From Terrabacter sp. Root85 (GTDB lineage: Bacteria > Actinomycetota > Actinomycetes > Actinomycetales > Dermatophilaceae): a stretch of DNA of 64,000 nt. This document shows, piece by piece, positions 46,747-55,926 of this stretch (positions are counted from its first letter, which is position 1; the number at the start of each line of letters is the position of its first letter). The DNA lies in contig NZ_LMIW01000008.1 of the NCBI RefSeq assembly GCF_001429185.1, forward strand, positions 62,001 to 126,000. Direction: 5' to 3'. The position numbers were made by a program, and so were the translations under genes. The notes beneath the pieces were generated by a model that was not told the DNA's origin, made no database searches, and saw nothing but the letters and a program-made list of their open reading frames with translations.

Positions 46747-48149
46747 CCGAGTGGCTCCTCGTCCTCGGCGCCGTGCTGCTCACGGCCGGCACCGCGCTCT
46801 TCGTCGCGGCCGAGTTCTCCCTCGTGGCCCTCGACCGGCCCACGGTCCAGCGCGCCATCGACGAGGGTGACTCGCGGGCCCGTGTCGTGCTCCAGTCGCT
46901 CAAGCAGCTCTCGACGCAGCTGTCGGCGGCCCAGGTCGGCATCACCATCACGACCCTCGTCGTCGGCTACCTCGCGCAGCCCTCGATCGGGGTCCTCGTC
47001 GCCGGGCCCCTCGAGGCCGTCGGTCTCGGCGCCGGTGCGGTGGAGGCCGTCTCGAGCGCCCTCGCCCTCCTGCTGGCCACGATCTTCTCGATGGTCTTCG
47101 GCGAGCTGCTGCCGCAGTTCCTCGGCATCTCCGCGCCGCTCGCGACGGCCAAGGTCGTGGCCCTGCCCGTGCGCGTCTTCGCCGTCGTCGCCAAGCCGCT
47201 CATCATCGTGCTCAACGGCTCGGCCAACGCCTTCCTCCGCGCGCTCGGGATCGAGCCGCAGGAGGAGCTGTCGGGCGCACGCACGCCGCAGGAGCTCGCG
47301 AGCCTCGTCCAGCGCTCCGCCGAGGCCGGCACCCTCGACGTCACGACCGCACGCATGCTGACCCGCTCGCTCGGTTTCGGCGAGCGCACGGCCGACGACG
47401 TCATGACGCCGCGCGTGCGGTGCACCGGCATCCACCGTGAGGAGTCCGCCGACGACGTGCTGCGGCTCTCGCGGCGCACCGGGCACTCGCGCTTCCCGGT
47501 CCTCGGCGAGGACTGGGACGACATCGACGGGGTCGTCCACGTCAAGAAGGCGATGGCCGTGCCGCACGAGCGGCGCAAGGACGTGCCCGTCTCGGCGCTG
47601 ATGTCCGACCGCCTCGTCGTCCCCGAGACGATCCGCCTCGACCCGCTCCTGCGCGAGCTGCGCGAGGGCGGCTTCCAGATGGCCGTCGTCGTCGACGAGT
47701 ACGGCGGCACGTCGGGAATCGTCACGCTCGAGGACGTCGTCGAGGAGATCGTCGGTGAGGTCTCCGACGAGCACGACCGCAGCCGGCAGGGTGGCCGCGA
47801 GCTCATCGACGGGTCGTGGACCGTCCCCGGACTGTGGCGCCCCGACGAGGTGCGCGACGCCTTCGACGCCGACGTCCCTGACGGGTCGACCTACGAGACG
47901 ATGGGCGGCTTCGTCATGACGAGCCTGGGCCGGGTGCCCGTCGTCGGTGACGTCGTCCGGCTGCCTGGCTGGCGCATCAACGTCGTCGGCATGGAGGGGC
48001 GCCGCGTCGACCGGCTGCGCTTCGTGCCCGACCCGGAGTCCCTGCCGCCCGGCGACGGCGAGGACGCACGTGACGCATCCGCCGCGTCCGGCCTGCCGGA
48101 CCGGGCCGGTCGTGTGCCGTCTGCCCGGGAGACGGGGGAGCGGTCGTGA
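46743..48149 (+). CDS. CNNM/HlyC-CorC family membrane protein, full length
   Basis: A 468-residue protein. The DUF21/CNNM membrane domain (about 1-195) begins VTEWLLVLGAVLLTAGTALFVAAEFSLVALDRPTVQRA and has STQLSAAQVGITITTLVVGYLAQP. Two CBS domains (about 215-345) include DDVMTPRVRC and ALMSDRLVVPETIRLDPLLRELREGGFQMAVVVDEYGGTSGIVTLEDVVEEIVGEVSDE. The C-terminal CorC_HlyC domain runs to about 440. Members are linked to Mg/Co transport, salt or membrane homeostasis. The hemolysin name is historical. GTG 46743 overlaps the short leader frame. It is the first of a tandem pair; the next gene starts in a four-base overlap. Confidence 0.92.
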   Translation: MTEWLLVLGAVLLTAGTALFVAAEFSLVALDRPTVQRAIDEGDSRARVVLQSLKQLSTQLSAAQVGITITTLVVGYLAQPSIGVLVAGPLEAVGLGAGAVEAVSSALALLLATIFSMVFGELLPQFLGISAPLATAKVVALPVRVFAVVAKPLIIVLNGSANAFLRALGIEPQEELSGARTPQELASLVQRSAEAGTLDVTTARMLTRSLGFGERTADDVMTPRVRCTGIHREESADDVLRLSRRTGHSRFPVLGEDWDDIDGVVHVKKAMAVPHERRKDVPVSALMSDRLVVPETIRLDPLLRELREGGFQMAVVVDEYGGTSGIVTLEDVVEEIVGEVSDEHDRSRQGGRELIDGSWTVPGLWRPDEVRDAFDADVPDGSTYETMGGFVMTSLGRVPVVGDVVRLPGWRINVVGMEGRRVDRLRFVPDPESLPPGDGEDARDASAASGLPDRAGRVPSARETGERS

Positions 48150-49183
48150 GCGGCGCCTGGGTCTACGTCGTGTCGGTGTTCCTCCTGCTCGGCAACGCCT
48201 TCTTCGTCGGCGCCGAGTTCGCCGCCATGGCGGTGCGACGCTCGACGCTCGAGCCGCTGGCCGATGCGGGCAGCAAGCGCGCCCAGTCGTGCCTGCTCGC
48301 GCTAGAGCGGCTCGGGTCGATGCTCGCGACCGCCCAGCTCGGCATCACCGTGTGCTCGGTCGGGCTCGGTGCGCTGGCCGAGGCGGCGCTGCACCACCTG
48401 CTCGAGCCGATCCTCCACGGCTGGGGGCTCTCCGACGCCTGGGCGAGCGGCGTGGCCCTGGCGCTCGCACTGCTCATCGTGTCCTACCTCCACGTCGTCG
48501 TCGGCGAGATGATCCCGAAGAACCTCGCGATCGCGGGGCCCGACCGGGCGGCGCTCGTCCTCGTGCCGGCGCTCTTCGTCATCGCGAGCGCGCTGCGCCC
48601 GATCATCCACGCCATGGAAGCGATCGCGAAGGCGCTCGTGCGCCTCTTCGGGGTCGAGCCCAAGGACGAGATCACGTCGGCGTTCACCGCCGAGGAGGTG
48701 GCGCACATCGTCGGGGAGTCCCGTCGCGAGGGCCTCATCGAGGAGGAACGTCACGGCCTCGTCGCCAAGACGCTCGAGTTCTCTGACAAGCGCGCCCGCG
48801 AGGTGGCGGTCGACGTGCGGTCGCTGACGACCGTCGAGCTGGGCGCGACGCCCGCCGACATCGAGCGCCTCGTCGCCAAGCAGGGCTTCTCCCGCTACCC
48901 GGTCCGGGACGCCGCGGGCGAGATCGCCGGCTACCTCCACCTCAAGGACATCCTCTACGCGGACGACGAGCGTCATGAGCAGCCGATCCCGCCCAAGCGG
49001 GTCCGCCGGCTCGCCACCGTGCGCGCGGACGACGACATCGAGGACGTGCTCGCCACGATGCAGCTGACGGGCGCGCACCTCGCACGCGTCATCGACGACG
49101 ACGCCGCGGTGACCGGTGTCGTCTTCCTCGAGGATGTCCTCGAGGAGCTCGTCGGCGAGGTCACCGACACGACCCAGCGCTGA
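48146..49183 (+). CDS. CNNM/CBS-domain membrane protein, short form
   Basis: A 345-residue paralogue of the preceding gene. The CNNM domain (about 1-190) begins VSGAWVYVVSVFLLLGNAFFVGAEFAAMAVRRSTLEPLADAGSKRAQSCLLALERLGSMLATAQLGITVCSVGLGA. A CBS pair (about 205-340) ends DDDAAVTGVVFLEDVLEELVGEVTD. The C-terminal CorC_HlyC domain of the first protein is absent. Tandem long/short pairs are typical of actinobacteria (compare Rv1841c-Rv1842c) and suggest a heteromer. GTG 48146 lies in a GTGA overlap with the upstream stop. Confidence 0.92.
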   Translation: MSGAWVYVVSVFLLLGNAFFVGAEFAAMAVRRSTLEPLADAGSKRAQSCLLALERLGSMLATAQLGITVCSVGLGALAEAALHHLLEPILHGWGLSDAWASGVALALALLIVSYLHVVVGEMIPKNLAIAGPDRAALVLVPALFVIASALRPIIHAMEAIAKALVRLFGVEPKDEITSAFTAEEVAHIVGESRREGLIEEERHGLVAKTLEFSDKRAREVAVDVRSLTTVELGATPADIERLVAKQGFSRYPVRDAAGEIAGYLHLKDILYADDERHEQPIPPKRVRRLATVRADDDIEDVLATMQLTGAHLARVIDDDAAVTGVVFLEDVLEELVGEVTDTTQR

Positions 49184-49211
49184 CCGGCCGCCGGGGTCGA
49201 GCCCATCGTGC

Positions 49212-49829
49212 TCAGCCGGGCTGCCGCTCCAGCCACTCGAGGTATGCCGTCCCGCGCGGTGAGAGCTCATAGCCGACGTCGTGGCTGATCGTCAGCCCGA
49301 GGGCCTTGAGCTTGCGGATGTCGACCTTCATCGGGAGCAGCTCGACGCCGCGCAGGGCCGCCAGCTCCTTCGAGACGACGTGCGGGTTGTCGCGGATCCA
49401 CTCGAGGATCTCGCGGGTCCACGGACCGGTCGGCCGCGCATCGAGCCGTCGGAGACGAGCCGCGATGTGGCCCAGCGACTCGTCGTCGGGCAGGCTCTCG
49501 CGCAAGGCGATCCGCGGGTCCTCACCGGCCCAGCTGAGCCGGATGCGATAGACGGTGTCACCGCCCTTGCCGCCTCGAGGTGAGGGCTTGCGCTCCCTCG
49601 GGGCGAGGAACCGCTGGAGGGTCGCGAGGTCCTTGACGCCGGACGTGCGCGCGTCGCGCTCGGTGAGCTTGTCCGGGTCGCGCACCCGGCTGACGGCGTC
49701 GAAGCGGACGAGGCCGGCCGGGGTGAGCTGCAGGCCGCCGACCTTGACCCGCGGGGCGTCCCACCGGCGGAAGGCCTGCGTCACCGTGCCGGCACGGATA
49801 GCCTCGGCGACGGGCTTGGAGATGAGCAC
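49212..49829 (-). CDS. Conserved hypothetical protein, PUA/ASCH-like start
   Basis: A 205-residue cytosolic protein. It begins VLISKPVAEAIRAGTVTQAFRRWDAPRVKVGGLQLTPAGLVRFDAVSRV, like an ASCH/PUA-type barrel (I-xx-G-xx-T...R-W...). The second half is helical and ends in a winged-helix-like segment (NPHVVSKELAALRGVELLPMKVDIRKLKALGLTISHDVGYELSPRGTAYL). It may bind RNA or DNA, but no partner is visible. GTG 49829 is used; it has only GAGG two bases ahead, so a leaderless start is possible and longer in-frame versions exist. It converges with the CNNM pair. Confidence 0.65.
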   Translation of the reverse strand: MLISKPVAEAIRAGTVTQAFRRWDAPRVKVGGLQLTPAGLVRFDAVSRVRDPDKLTERDARTSGVKDLATLQRFLAPRERKPSPRGGKGGDTVYRIRLSWAGEDPRIALRESLPDDESLGHIAARLRRLDARPTGPWTREILEWIRDNPHVVSKELAALRGVELLPMKVDIRKLKALGLTISHDVGYELSPRGTAYLEWLERQPG

Positions 49830-50008
49830 GACCTCATCGTGGCACGTGCCGGCCGGCAGTGGCGCGCCCGCGCAGCCCCACGCATACGTCCTCGTGCGCC
49901 GTGCTGCGGGCGGTGGTCGGGGGCGGGCGGCCTTGCGGATGAACGCGATTCCGGGGTGCACGTGCAACTCCACCACGTCCGGCAGCACGAGCACGCCGGA
50001 CGGGGGCG

Positions 50009-50836
50009 CTATCGACGGACGGCCGTCACGCACGCCATCGGCACGGTGAGCTCGAGAGCCCCCTGCTCGGCTGCGACGGCGTCGAGCCTGGCCGCGACGT
50101 CGGCGAGGACGCGGTCGGCCTCCCTATCGGGCACGACCGAGCGCCAGCCCGGCACGAAGCCGAGCCGGACGAACCAGTGGGCGAGCAGTGCCCGCCCGTC
50201 GGCGAAGCGCATCCGGAAGACGTCGGTCGCGACGTCGACGACGTCGAGGCCCGCCACGGTCAGCTGGTCGGAGACCGATGCGACGGTCGCGCGGTGCTGC
50301 TCCTGGGCGTCGAGGGCGTGGCGGTGGTCGTCGAGACCGAGGTCGGACAGCGCGCTGCGGTAGGCGGCGTACACCTGCTCCATGTGGCCGACGAGGTTCG
50401 TCGTCGTCACGAGTCGTCCCCCGGCGCGCAGCACGCGCGCACACTCACGGAGCACGGCCGGTGGGTCGTCGAGGTTGTTGATGCCGAGGTTGGAGACGAC
50501 GAGGTCGACGGACGCATCCGGCAGCGGGAGGTGCTCGGCGGAGGCCACGACGACGTCGACGTTGGTCAGTCCGAGGAAGGCCACCTTGTCGGCGAGGCGC
50601 TCCATGGCCGCCGCCCACGGATCCACGGCCGTGACCCGGGACTCGGGCCCGCAGCGCTGCGCGAGCTCGACGGTGACGAACCCGGTGCCCGCGCCGACGT
50701 CGACGACGCTCTGCCCCCGGTGCAGCGGCACCCGGTCGAGCAGCATGAGCCCGAACGGCGCCGACCAGAGCGGCAGCTCGTCGTAGTGGGCGGCCACCTC
50801 GGGAGCGGACCAGTCGATGTCCTCGTGGCTCGTCAC
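50009..50836 (-). CDS. SAM-dependent methyltransferase
   Basis: A 275-residue class I methyltransferase. Motif I is VVDVGAGTGFVTVELAQRCG, motif II has VTAVDPWAAAMERL, motif III is VASAEHLPLPDASVDLVVSNLGINNLDDP and motif post-III is VLRAGGRLVTTTNLVGHM. This is the methyltransf_11/25 layout for small molecules, quinone or lipid substrates. GTG 50836 is chosen because VTSHEDIDWSAPEVAAHYDELP begins the fold; a version from ATG 50899 adds a Cys-rich tail without family resemblance. It lies divergent from tRNA-Arg and tail-to-head with the ASCH-like gene after ~180 bases. The substrate cannot be told. Confidence 0.85.
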   Translation of the reverse strand: MTSHEDIDWSAPEVAAHYDELPLWSAPFGLMLLDRVPLHRGQSVVDVGAGTGFVTVELAQRCGPESRVTAVDPWAAAMERLADKVAFLGLTNVDVVVASAEHLPLPDASVDLVVSNLGINNLDDPPAVLRECARVLRAGGRLVTTTNLVGHMEQVYAAYRSALSDLGLDDHRHALDAQEQHRATVASVSDQLTVAGLDVVDVATDVFRMRFADGRALLAHWFVRLGFVPGWRSVVPDREADRVLADVAARLDAVAAEQGALELTVPMACVTAVRR

Positions 50837-50943
50837 CCGGCCATCGTCGCAGCGGCAGGGCGTCCGGGTGGCCGACGCGGGGGTGCATTCCGCGTCCATG
50901 GCGGTCTGCTGCTAATCTCACCGGGCGCACGAAAGTGCGTGCC

Positions 50944-51018
50944 GCCCCCGTAGCTCAGGGGATAGAGCACCGCCCTCCGGAGGCGGGAGCGCAGGTTCGA
51001 ATCCTGCCGGGGGCACCA
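50944..51018 (+). tRNA. tRNA-Arg (anticodon CCG)
   Basis: A 75-base tRNA with encoded CCA. Acceptor GCCCCCG pairs with CGGGGGC, the D-arm is GCTC...GAGC, the anticodon stem CCGCC/GGCGG encloses CTCCGGA with CCG at 50977-50979, and the T-arm is GCAGG-TTCGAAT-CCTGC. It reads codon CGG, a fairly common arginine codon here. A TAATCT box at 50913-50918 is a possible -10 site. The gene is followed at once by an 18-bp hairpin and then by a DALR-domain (ArgRS-like) protein, an attractive pairing. Confidence 0.97.
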
Positions 51019-51020
51019 AC

Positions 51021-51071
51021 CGACACGAGGCCTTGAGAACGCGCGAAGCGCCGTCTCAAGGCCTCGTGTCG
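51021..51071 (+). terminator. Strong hairpin after tRNA-Arg
   Basis: The perfect 18-bp arms CGACACGAGGCCTTGAGA (51021-51038) and TCTCAAGGCCTCGTGTCG (51054-51071) enclose a loop with its own GCGC/GCGC mini-stem. It begins two bases after CCA, so it should end the tRNA transcript. No U-tract is present. Confidence 0.8.
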
Positions 51072-51198
51072 TCCGTGCCCACGGCAGCTTCGGGGAGGCG
51101 GCCTCCGAGGAACGAGGAGGACGTCGGAGTCCTGACGCGGGCCGCCCTCGGGCAACCAGGGGCATCCGGGGCATCGCGGGAGCCGCAGGACGGGCTCG

Positions 51199-51204
51199 TA
51201 GACT
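51199..51204 (+). promoter_or_regulatory. -10 box of the DALR gene, leaderless
   Basis: TAGACT, seven bases, then ATG 51212, with no RBS. It is probably the promoter of the DALR-lysA unit. Confidence 0.5.
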
Positions 51205-51211
51205 CGGCGGC

Positions 51212-52006
51212 ATGACGCCGGAGCAGCTGCGCGCCCTTCTCGAGGAGGTCGCCGCGCAGGCGGCCCGCACCGGGGAGCTGCCCGACGAGGCGCAGGCCGG
51301 TCCACCCGCCGGGCCGCTCTTCCGTCCCACCGACACCCGCGTCGCCGGCGTCGTCGCCGACTGGGTCACGCCGGTCGCGCAGCGGTGGGCGCCGCAGATG
51401 GACCTCGAGCCGCGGGACCTGGCGCGCGTGCTCGCCCAGGGGCTGACCCGCCAGAAGCCGGTCGCGGCCGTCGAGGTGGCACCCAGCGGCCTCATCGCCC
51501 TCACCCTCGAGGACTCCGCGAGGTCGGCGATCGTCCCGCTCGTCATCGAGGACCAGGACCACTACGCCCTCGCCGCGGGCGAGCGTCGGCACGACCTCGT
51601 CGAGGCGCCCGGCTCACGGCTCGTCGACGATCCTGTCCGCTCTGCCCAGCTCGCGCACGCCCGGCTCTGCCGCATCATCCGCAACGCCGAGGCCGCGGGG
51701 GTCGACCGGCGTCCGTCGACCCGGCTCGGCGAGCTGACCCACGTGGCCGAACGCCACCTGCTCGTGGCCCTCGCGGACCTGCCGCAGCGCCTCGCGACCC
51801 ACGTCGGCGACGAGGTCCAGCAGCGTCGAGCCGTGACCGACCTCGCGGCGCTCGCCGACGCCTGGGACCACCCGGTGCGACCGACGGTCGTCGGGGTGCA
51901 CCCGCAGCCCGTCCACGGGGCTCGGCTGCTCCTCGCCGACGCCGTCCGCATCGTCTTGCGCAATGGACTCGCCCGCCTGGGCGCGGCAGCCCCCGAGAGG
52001 ATGTAG
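51212..52006 (+). CDS. ArgRS-like protein with only terminal domains (DALR domain protein)
   Basis: A 264-residue protein. The N-terminus MTPEQLRALLEEVAAQAARTGELP is like the start of arginyl-tRNA synthetase. The C-terminal ~120 residues contain the DALR anticodon-binding pattern, DPVRSAQLAHARLCRIIRNAEAAGV, then LGELTHVAERHLLVALADLPQRL and VLRNGLARLG. The catalytic Rossmann core with HIGH and KMSKS is wholly missing. It occupies the place where argS precedes lysA in many actinobacteria, directly behind tRNA-Arg. It may be a retained tRNA-binding remnant or a regulator of arginylation or of lysA; its frame is intact and its codon use normal. It ends three bases before lysA. Confidence 0.8.
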   Translation: MTPEQLRALLEEVAAQAARTGELPDEAQAGPPAGPLFRPTDTRVAGVVADWVTPVAQRWAPQMDLEPRDLARVLAQGLTRQKPVAAVEVAPSGLIALTLEDSARSAIVPLVIEDQDHYALAAGERRHDLVEAPGSRLVDDPVRSAQLAHARLCRIIRNAEAAGVDRRPSTRLGELTHVAERHLLVALADLPQRLATHVGDEVQQRRAVTDLAALADAWDHPVRPTVVGVHPQPVHGARLLLADAVRIVLRNGLARLGAAAPERM

Positions 52007-52008
52007 TC

Positions 52009-53427
52009 ATGCGCGCACACGAAGCAGGAGCGCTGCACGCGGAGGGCTATCGCGGCCCCGCGTGGCTCCAGACCCCCGTCGACGTCAACGCCCTCGTCCC
52101 GTCCCTCTGGGCGACCTCCGTCGGTCGGGGCGCCGACGGCGTCCTCACGGTCGGTGGGATGAGCGTGACCGAGCTGGCACGCGAGTTCGGCACCCCGGCA
52201 TACATCATCGACGAAGACGACTTCCGTTCGCGCGCAAGGGATTTCAAGCGGACGTACGCCGAGGTGTTCGACGGGCTGTCGGGTGGCGCCGACGTGTTCT
52301 ACGCCGGCAAGGCCTTCCTCTGCACCGAGGTGGCGCGGTGGGTCCACGACGAGGGCCTGCACCTCGACGTCTGCACGGGCGGCGAGCTGGCGGTGGCCAA
52401 GCGGGCCGGCGTCCCCGGCGACCGGATCGGCCTGCACGGCAACAACAAGAGCGTCGCCGAGATCCGCGACGCCCTGGACTACGGCGTGAGCCGCATCGTC
52501 ATCGACTCCTTCGACGAGATCGAGCGCGTCGCAGCGGTCGCCGCCGAGCTCGGCGTCGTCGCACCGGTCCTCATCCGCGTCACGGTCGGGGTCGAGGCGC
52601 ACACGCACGAGTTCATCGCGACGGCCCACGAGGACCAGAAGTTCGGGCTGTCTCTGTCCGGCGGACACGCCTTCGAGGCCGCCCGTCGCATCCTCGACCA
52701 GCCCGAGTCGCTGCGCTTCCTCGGTCTGCACAGCCACATCGGCTCGCAGATCTTCGACACCGCCGGCTTCGAGGTGTCGGCCCGCCGCATCGTCGGGCTG
52801 CACACCCGCATCGCGCGCGAGCTCGGCGTCGAGCTGCCCGAGCTCGACCTCGGCGGCGGCTTCGGCATCGCCTACACGACCGAGCACGACCCCCTGCCGC
52901 CGAAGAACCTCGCGGCCGGTATGGCCGAGATCATCGAGCGCGAGTGCCGTGCCGAGGAGGTCGCCGTGCCGCGCATCTCGATCGAGCCGGGACGCGCCAT
53001 CGCGGGCCCCACGACCTTCACGCTCTACGAGGTCGGCACGGTCAAGCCGGTCGACCTCGACGGGGGAGCGGAGCGCGTCTACGTCTCCGTCGACGGCGGC
53101 ATGAGCGACAACGTCCGCACGGCGCTCTACGACGCCAACTACTCGTGCACGCTCGCGAGCCGGGCCTCGACCGCACCTCCCGTGCTCGCCCGCGTCGTCG
53201 GCAGGCACTGCGAGAGCGGCGACATCGTCGTCAAGGACGAGTTCCTCCCGGCCGACGTCGGCGCGGGTGACCTCCTCGCCGTCCCCGGCACGGGCGCCTA
53301 CTGCCGCTCCCTGTCGAGCCAGTACAACCACACGCCGCGCCCACCCGTCGTCGCGGTCCGTGAAGGGGTCGCCCGGGTCATCGTGCGGCGCGAGACCATC
53401 GACGACCTGCTCGCCCTCGACGTCTGA
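52009..53427 (+). CDS. lysA: Diaminopimelate decarboxylase
   Basis: A 472-residue PLP enzyme making L-lysine from meso-diaminopimelate, the last step of lysine synthesis. PLP lysine K101 is in DVFYAGKAFLC; other marks are LDVCTGGELAVAKRAG, FLGLHSHIGSQIFD, LDLGGGFGIAYT, EPGRAIAGP and VDGGMSDNVRTALYDA. It also sets the balance with peptidoglycan, which uses the substrate. ATG 52009 has GAGAGG eight bases ahead and follows the DALR gene stop by two bases. The product is full length. It is first in the aspartate-family cluster lysA-hom-thrC-thrB. Confidence 0.97.
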   Translation: MRAHEAGALHAEGYRGPAWLQTPVDVNALVPSLWATSVGRGADGVLTVGGMSVTELAREFGTPAYIIDEDDFRSRARDFKRTYAEVFDGLSGGADVFYAGKAFLCTEVARWVHDEGLHLDVCTGGELAVAKRAGVPGDRIGLHGNNKSVAEIRDALDYGVSRIVIDSFDEIERVAAVAAELGVVAPVLIRVTVGVEAHTHEFIATAHEDQKFGLSLSGGHAFEAARRILDQPESLRFLGLHSHIGSQIFDTAGFEVSARRIVGLHTRIARELGVELPELDLGGGFGIAYTTEHDPLPPKNLAAGMAEIIERECRAEEVAVPRISIEPGRAIAGPTTFTLYEVGTVKPVDLDGGAERVYVSVDGGMSDNVRTALYDANYSCTLASRASTAPPVLARVVGRHCESGDIVVKDEFLPADVGAGDLLAVPGTGAYCRSLSSQYNHTPRPPVVAVREGVARVIVRRETIDDLLALDV

Positions 53428-53511
53428 TGGATCTGCAGATCCTGCGCCACGGATGTCCGGATCGCGAAACAATGACCGTCCAGCACCCGGACAGGCGGCA
53501 GGATTCGCACC

Positions 53512-54828
53512 GTGGACAGCGCCGTGAGTGACACCCAGCCGTTGCGCGTCGCCCTGCTCGGGGCAGGCGTCGTGGGCGGAGCCGTCGCGCGCCTGCTCAC
53601 CGAGCACGCGGACGACATGGCCGCGCGTGTCGGCGCGCCGCTCGAGATCGTCGGCATCGCCGTGCGTCGCGCCGGCCGGGACCGCGCCGCCCTCGGGGTC
53701 GACGCCGGCCTCTTCACGACCGACGCCGAGGACCTCGTGACCCGGGCCGACGTCGTCGTCGAGGTCATCGGCGGCATCGAGCCGGCTCGTTCGCTCATCC
53801 TGCGCGCGATGGAGCACGGCGCCTCGGTCGTCACGGCCAACAAGGCGCTCCTCGCCGAGGACGGCCCGGCCCTCTATGACGCCGCGGCCCGCCACGGCGT
53901 CGACCTCTACTACGAGGCCGCCGTCGCCGGGGCGATCCCGCTGCTGCGCCCCCTGCGCGAGTCGCTCGCCGGTGACGAGGTGCGCAAGGTGCTCGGCATC
54001 GTCAACGGCACGACGAACTACGTCCTCGACAAGATGGACACGACCGGGGCCGGTTTCGCCGACGCGGTCGAGCAGGCCCAGGCCCTCGGCTACGCCGAAG
54101 CCGACCCGACCGCCGACGTCGAGGGTTTCGACGCCGCGGCCAAGGCCGCCATCCTCGCCTCCCTCGCCTTCCACACCCGGGTCTCGGGCACCGACGTCTA
54201 CCGCGAGGGCATCACCGAGGTCTCGGCGGCCGACGTCGCGGCGGCGCGCGAGATGGACTCCGTCGTCAAGCTCCTCGCGATCTGCGAGCACACCGACAAG
54301 GGCGTCAGCGTCCGCGTGCACCCGGCGATGATCCCGCGCTCGCACCCGCTGGCGGGGGTCCGCGAGGCGTTCAACGCCGTCTTCGTCGAGGCCGACGCCG
54401 CCGGTGAGCTGATGTTCTACGGGAAGGGCGCCGGCGGCGACCCGACGGCCTCGGCGGTCCTCGGTGACCTCGTCGCCGTCGCGCGCCACCGCGTCGGGGG
54501 TGGCCTCGGGCCGGGGGAGTCGAGCTACGCCGACCTGCCCGTCCTGACGATGGGCGACGCCCAGACGAGGTACCACATCAGCCTCGACGTCGAGGACCGG
54601 TCGGGTGTCCTCGCCCAGGTCGCGGCTGCCTTCGCCGACCACGACGTGTCGATCGAGACGGTGCGCCAGCAGCTCGTGCCCGCCGGCGACGGCGAGGCGG
54701 CCAGGGCCAACCTCATCATCGTCACGCACACCGCGAGCGACGCCGCGCTCTCGTCCACGGTCGAGCGCCTGCGCACGCTCGACGTCGTCCGTGGCGTCAA
54801 CTCCGTCATGCGCGTGGAAGGTTCGTGA
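53512..54828 (+). CDS. hom: Homoserine dehydrogenase
   Basis: A 438-residue enzyme reducing aspartate semialdehyde to homoserine with NAD(P)H, the branch to threonine and methionine. The N-terminal Rossmann loop is [18 protein letters not shown], and catalytic-region residues lie in [36 protein letters not shown] and [14 protein letters not shown]. The C-terminal ACT domain (about 355-438, [33 protein letters not shown]) is expected to carry threonine feedback control. GTG 53512 has AGGA about nine bases ahead; GTG 53524 is also in frame. Its stop overlaps the thrC start (GTGATG). Confidence 0.97.
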   Translation: MDSAVSDTQPLRVALLGAGVVGGAVARLLTEHADDMAARVGAPLEIVGIAVRRAGRDRAALGVDAGLFTTDAEDLVTRADVVVEVIGGIEPARSLILRAMEHGASVVTANKALLAEDGPALYDAAARHGVDLYYEAAVAGAIPLLRPLRESLAGDEVRKVLGIVNGTTNYVLDKMDTTGAGFADAVEQAQALGYAEADPTADVEGFDAAAKAAILASLAFHTRVSGTDVYREGITEVSAADVAAAREMDSVVKLLAICEHTDKGVSVRVHPAMIPRSHPLAGVREAFNAVFVEADAAGELMFYGKGAGGDPTASAVLGDLVAVARHRVGGGLGPGESSYADLPVLTMGDAQTRYHISLDVEDRSGVLAQVAAAFADHDVSIETVRQQLVPAGDGEAARANLIIVTHTASDAALSSTVERLRTLDVVRGVNSVMRVEGS

Positions 54829-55922
54829 TGGCCCACCAGTGGCGCGGAGTGATCCGCGAGTACGCCGACCGCCTTCCCATGCTCGAGGGCGCGCCCGTCG
54901 TCACGCTTCACGAGGGCGGCACCCCGCTCATCCACGCCGAGAAGCTCTCCGAGCGCGTCGGCGCCGAGGTCCACCTCAAGTACGAAGGCCTCAACCCCAC
55001 CGGCTCGTTCAAGGACCGCGGCATGACGACGGCGATCAGCGTCGCTGCCCGCAAGGGGGCCAAGGCCGTCATCTGCGCGAGCACGGGCAACACGAGCGCG
55101 TCGGCCGCCGCCTATGCGACGAAGGCCGGCATGACGTGCGGCGTCCTCGTGCCCGACGGCAAGATCGCGATGGGCAAGCTGAGCCAGGCGATCGCCCACG
55201 GGGCCACGCTGCTGCAGGTCGACGGCAACTTCGACGACTGCCTGACCCTCGCGCGCAAGCTCGCCGAGGCCTACCCCGTCGAGCTCGTCAACTCCGTCAA
55301 CCCCGCGCGCATCGAGGGCCAGAAGACCGCGAGCTTCGAGGTCGTCGACGCGCTCGGGGACGCCCCCGACATCCACTGCCTCCCGGTCGGCAACGCCGGC
55401 AACATCACGGCGTACTGGCGTGGCTACCGCGAGTACCTCGCCCAGCCCGTCACCGATGCGCCCGCGGGACCGGCCACCCACCTGCCCAGGATGTGGGGCT
55501 TCCAGGCTGCCGGTGCCGCGCCGATCGTCCTCGGCCACCCGGTCGACCACCCCGAGACCATCGCGACCGCGATCCGCATCGGCAACCCGGCGTCGTGGGA
55601 ACAGGCCGTCGCCGCCCGCGACGAGTCCGGTGGCCGCATCGAGGCCGTCACCGACGAGCAGATCCTCGACGCCCATCGCTACCTCTCCTCGCAGGAGGGT
55701 GTCTTCGTCGAGCCCGGCTCGGCCGCGTCGGTCGCGGGCCTGCTGGCGAGCCACGCCGCAGGGCTCGTGCCCTCCGGGGCGCGCATCGTGTGCACCGTGA
55801 CCGGCCACGGGCTCAAGGACCCCCAGTGGGCGCTGCGCACCGCCGACGGGAGCGAGGTCGTGCCGACCCGCGTCTCGGTCGACGCCTTCTCGGCAGCCCA
55901 GGCCCTCGGTCTCGAGGGCTGA
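54828..55922 (+). CDS. thrC: Threonine synthase
   Basis: A 364-residue PLP enzyme converting O-phosphohomoserine to threonine. PLP lysine K62 is in [15 protein letters not shown]. The phosphate-binding [10 protein letters not shown] is typical of class II threonine synthases from high-GC bacteria, and the C-terminal [12 protein letters not shown] is also characteristic. ATG 54828 overlaps the hom stop by one base; the GTG at 54825 is an alternative. thrB follows after four bases, and the order hom-thrC-thrB is the actinobacterial standard. Confidence 0.97.
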   Translation: MAHQWRGVIREYADRLPMLEGAPVVTLHEGGTPLIHAEKLSERVGAEVHLKYEGLNPTGSFKDRGMTTAISVAARKGAKAVICASTGNTSASAAAYATKAGMTCGVLVPDGKIAMGKLSQAIAHGATLLQVDGNFDDCLTLARKLAEAYPVELVNSVNPARIEGQKTASFEVVDALGDAPDIHCLPVGNAGNITAYWRGYREYLAQPVTDAPAGPATHLPRMWGFQAAGAAPIVLGHPVDHPETIATAIRIGNPASWEQAVAARDESGGRIEAVTDEQILDAHRYLSSQEGVFVEPGSAASVAGLLASHAAGLVPSGARIVCTVTGHGLKDPQWALRTADGSEVVPTRVSVDAFSAAQALGLEG

Positions 55923-55926
55923 CCGC

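Noticed and set aside
50944-51071. Integration site (attB) at tRNA-Arg
   Set aside because: No integrase, no direct repeat of the tRNA end and no foreign gene block in the window.
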